Positions 62,324-64,000 of a stretch of 64,000 nucleotides of DNA are shown here, one piece after another (the first letter of the stretch is position 1; each line of letters starts with the position of its first letter). The stretch is from contig JAEWLS010000035.1 in NCBI GenBank assembly GCA_023457435.1, positions 1-64,000 on the forward strand, written 5' to 3'. Made by a program: the position numbers and the translations under genes. Source of the stretch: Pseudomonadota bacterium. Its GTDB lineage: Bacteria > Pseudomonadota > Alphaproteobacteria > Rhizobiales > Rhizobiaceae. The notes under the pieces are model-generated. The model was not told the DNA's origin, did not search any database, and saw nothing but the letters and a program-made list of their open reading frames with translations.

Positions 62324-62339
62324 AATAAACACATTAAGT
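62324..62339. promoter_or_regulatory. Candidate MarR operator, site 4
   Basis: AATAAACACATTAAGT matches ACTTAACATGTTAAGT at 12 of 16 positions, with an exact TTAAGT right half. It lies in the 75-base divergent space between the enoyl-CoA hydratase gene and the third GMC gene. The centre (CACA) is less symmetrical than in the other sites. Confidence 0.45.
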
Positions 62340-62367
62340 AACTCATCCCTACGGAGCGCTGGCAAGC

Positions 62368-63963
62368 GTGTCAAACCAGTTCGAGGCCGATTTCATCGTC
62401 ATCGGCGGCGGCTCCGCCGGCTGCGTGGTGGCGGGGCGGCTCGCCCAGGCCGGCTACGGCACCATATTGCTCGAGGCGGGGCCGGCCGACACCAATCCGC
62501 TGATCCACATACCCGCAGGCGTGCGCTACCTTCTCAACAATCCGAAGGCAGCGTGGCTCGATTCGACCGAGCCCAACATGCAGGCCGGCGGACGCAAGCT
62601 CGCCTGGCCGCATGGGCGCGTGCTCGGCGGGTCGGGCTCGATCAACGGGATGATCTTCATCCGCGGCGCTAAGGCGGATTTCGACCAGTGGGGCCAGGCC
62701 GGCAACCCCGGCTGGGATTTCGAAGGCGTGCTGCCGTACTTCAAGTCGATGGAGACCTATCGCGGCCGCGTCGGCCAGCATCGCGGCACGTCCGGGCCGC
62801 TGCCGGTCGAGGATCGCCGCTTCCGTCTGCCGATCACCGACCGCTTCGTCGAAACTGCCCAAGCTGCCGGCCACGCCTTCCACGAAGACATCAACGTGCC
62901 TGAGCCGGAGGGCGTCGGCTACGCGCAGATGAACCGCTTCGGGCGCTGGCGCGGTTCTTCGGCGCGCGCCTTCCTGCCGCTTGGCCGCAAAAGCGGCAAG
63001 CTCAGGATCATCACCGGCGCCGAGGCCACCGGCCTGATCATGGACGGGCGCCGATGCACCGGCGTGCGGTTCATGCGGGACGGCACCGAGCAGATGGCAG
63101 CCGCGCGGCGCGAGGTCATCGTGTCGTCCGGCGCGGTCGGCTCGCCGAAGCTTCTCCAGCTGTCCGGCATCGGCCCCGCGGCGCATCTCGCCGGCCTTGG
63201 CATCGGCGTCGTACACGACCTCCCCGGCGTCGGCCGCGAACTGTCGGACCACTATGGCATCCGCTGCACGGTACGCCTGAAGAATGCGGCAAGCGTCAAC
63301 GAGAAGGCGCGCTTTCCCGGCCTGGCCTGGGAGATCGCCAAATTCCTCACCACCGGTACCGGGGCCCTCGTCACCGGCGTCACCACGGCCATGCTGTTCT
63401 GCGCCAGCCGCGAAGGTCTCTCCGGCCCCGACCTCCAGTTGCTGTTCACGCCGGCGAGCTTCGACCAGAACCGCTTCGGGGCGCTCGAACAGGAGCCCGG
63501 CGCCTCGATTTCCGTATGTCTCTCCAGACCGAAGAGCCGCGGCACGATCATGATCCGCAGCGCGGACTGGCGGCAGGCACCCGCCATCGACGCCAACTAC
63601 CTGTCCGATCGCGACGACCTCGACGTCCTGATGCGCGGGTTCGCCATCGCGCGCCGCCTTTTCGCCACGCGCCCACTGGCCGATTACGTCGCCGCCGAGA
63701 CCCTGCCTGGCCCTGAGGTGTCGAGCGCCGCGCTGGAGCAGTATGTGCGCGACAAGGGCGTCACCATCTACCATCCGACCGGTACGTGCCGCATGGCCCC
63801 GGGCGGCGTCGTCGATCCGCGCCTGCGCGTACACGGCATCGGCGGCCTCCGCATCGTCGATGCGTCCGTCATGCCGAACATCACCTCGGGCAACACCAAT
63901 GCCGCAACGATGATGATCGGAGAAAAAGCCGCCGCGCTGCTCGTTGAGGACGCGCGCAGTTGA
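62368..63963 (+). CDS. GMC family FAD-dependent alcohol oxidoreductase (3)
   Basis: A 531-aa GMC flavoenzyme. The FAD fingerprint is VIGGGSAGCVVAGRLAQAG (11-29), the signature HGRVLGGSGSINGMIFIRG lies near 85-103, and the active site is IYHPTGTCRM with GNTNAATMMIGEKAA. It is the third alcohol-oxidising paralogue of the island and is shorter than the other two. The start is a GTG at 62368 after CGGAG. It is divergent from an enoyl-CoA hydratase gene. Only 37 bases follow its stop before the window ends. Confidence 0.92.
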   Translation: MSNQFEADFIVIGGGSAGCVVAGRLAQAGYGTILLEAGPADTNPLIHIPAGVRYLLNNPKAAWLDSTEPNMQAGGRKLAWPHGRVLGGSGSINGMIFIRGAKADFDQWGQAGNPGWDFEGVLPYFKSMETYRGRVGQHRGTSGPLPVEDRRFRLPITDRFVETAQAAGHAFHEDINVPEPEGVGYAQMNRFGRWRGSSARAFLPLGRKSGKLRIITGAEATGLIMDGRRCTGVRFMRDGTEQMAAARREVIVSSGAVGSPKLLQLSGIGPAAHLAGLGIGVVHDLPGVGRELSDHYGIRCTVRLKNAASVNEKARFPGLAWEIAKFLTTGTGALVTGVTTAMLFCASREGLSGPDLQLLFTPASFDQNRFGALEQEPGASISVCLSRPKSRGTIMIRSADWRQAPAIDANYLSDRDDLDVLMRGFAIARRLFATRPLADYVAAETLPGPEVSSAALEQYVRDKGVTIYHPTGTCRMAPGGVVDPRLRVHGIGGLRIVDASVMPNITSGNTNAATMMIGEKAAALLVEDARS

Positions 63964-64000
63964 CGCACGCGCGGGGCCTCGCTTGACAGCGCGCCGATAT

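Noticed and set aside
1..64000. CRISPR arrays, transposases, prophage genes, tRNA or rRNA genes
   Set aside because: No regularly spaced repeats, no recombinase or phage motifs and no cloverleaf-like or rRNA sequence were found by reading both strands.

Overview
The window is GC-rich, densely packed bacterial DNA with ATGA and GTGA gene overlaps. It looks like an alphaproteobacterium of the Rhizobiales, probably close to Mesorhizobium and other Phyllobacteriaceae. The reasons are a small aa3-oxidase subunit IV gene ahead of a three-gene transhydrogenase (pntAA, pntAB, pntB), a tetrameric sarcosine oxidase operon, HisKA_2-type kinase architecture, and many ABC and TRAP importers. This placement is by gene content only. 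I saw no rRNA or tRNA genes, insertion sequences, phage genes or CRISPR arrays, and no stretch above 300 bases lacks a gene.

Layout. 0-1 kb: the end of a truncated branched-chain-type ABC operon (livF-like) behind a poly-G contig edge. 1-4.6 kb: oxidase subunit IV and the proton-translocating transhydrogenase. 4.6-9.7 kb, mostly minus strand: a HisKA_2 sensor kinase, a LysE exporter, a flavin oxidoreductase, a TPR lipoprotein, ribosomal protein S21 and a Crp/Fnr regulator. 9.9-15.5 kb: soxB-X-soxD-soxA-soxG, with an extra secreted small protein (X) inside the operon. 15.6-17.3 kb: a small acidic protein and an MFS transporter.

17.3-31.3 kb: a TetR-controlled divergent island. Leftward it encodes two SDRs, an ACAD10/11-type kinase and a MaoC protein. 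Rightward it encodes TetR, an ACAD11-like dehydrogenase, two MDR reductases, a LivHMGF importer, a 630-aa CoA ligase and a binding protein. Kinase plus dehydrogenase resembles the Lva and ACAD10/11 route for 4-hydroxyacyl-CoA. 31.3-35.7 kb: an RND efflux pump and its adaptor.

35.9-47.4 kb: a TRAP importer, then a glutamine-synthetase-like ligase, an aldehyde dehydrogenase, a SemiSWEET and an iron alcohol dehydrogenase, then a binding-protein-dependent ABC importer. This looks like uptake and gamma-glutamylation of an amine or amino alcohol.

47.4-64 kb: an island that appears to be controlled by one HpaR-like MarR protein. It holds an arylmalonate-decarboxylase homologue, three GMC alcohol oxidases or dehydrogenases, an aldehyde dehydrogenase, a DUF3237 protein, a CoA ligase, two enoyl-CoA hydratase-family proteins, a thiolase, a FadJ-type bifunctional protein, an MDR reductase and a PaaI thioesterase. 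Four intergenic spaces here carry variants of one AT-rich palindrome (ACTTAACATGTTAAGT-like). This predicted regulon, which would take an alcohol through aldehyde, acid and acyl-CoA to beta-oxidation, is the most interesting system in the window.
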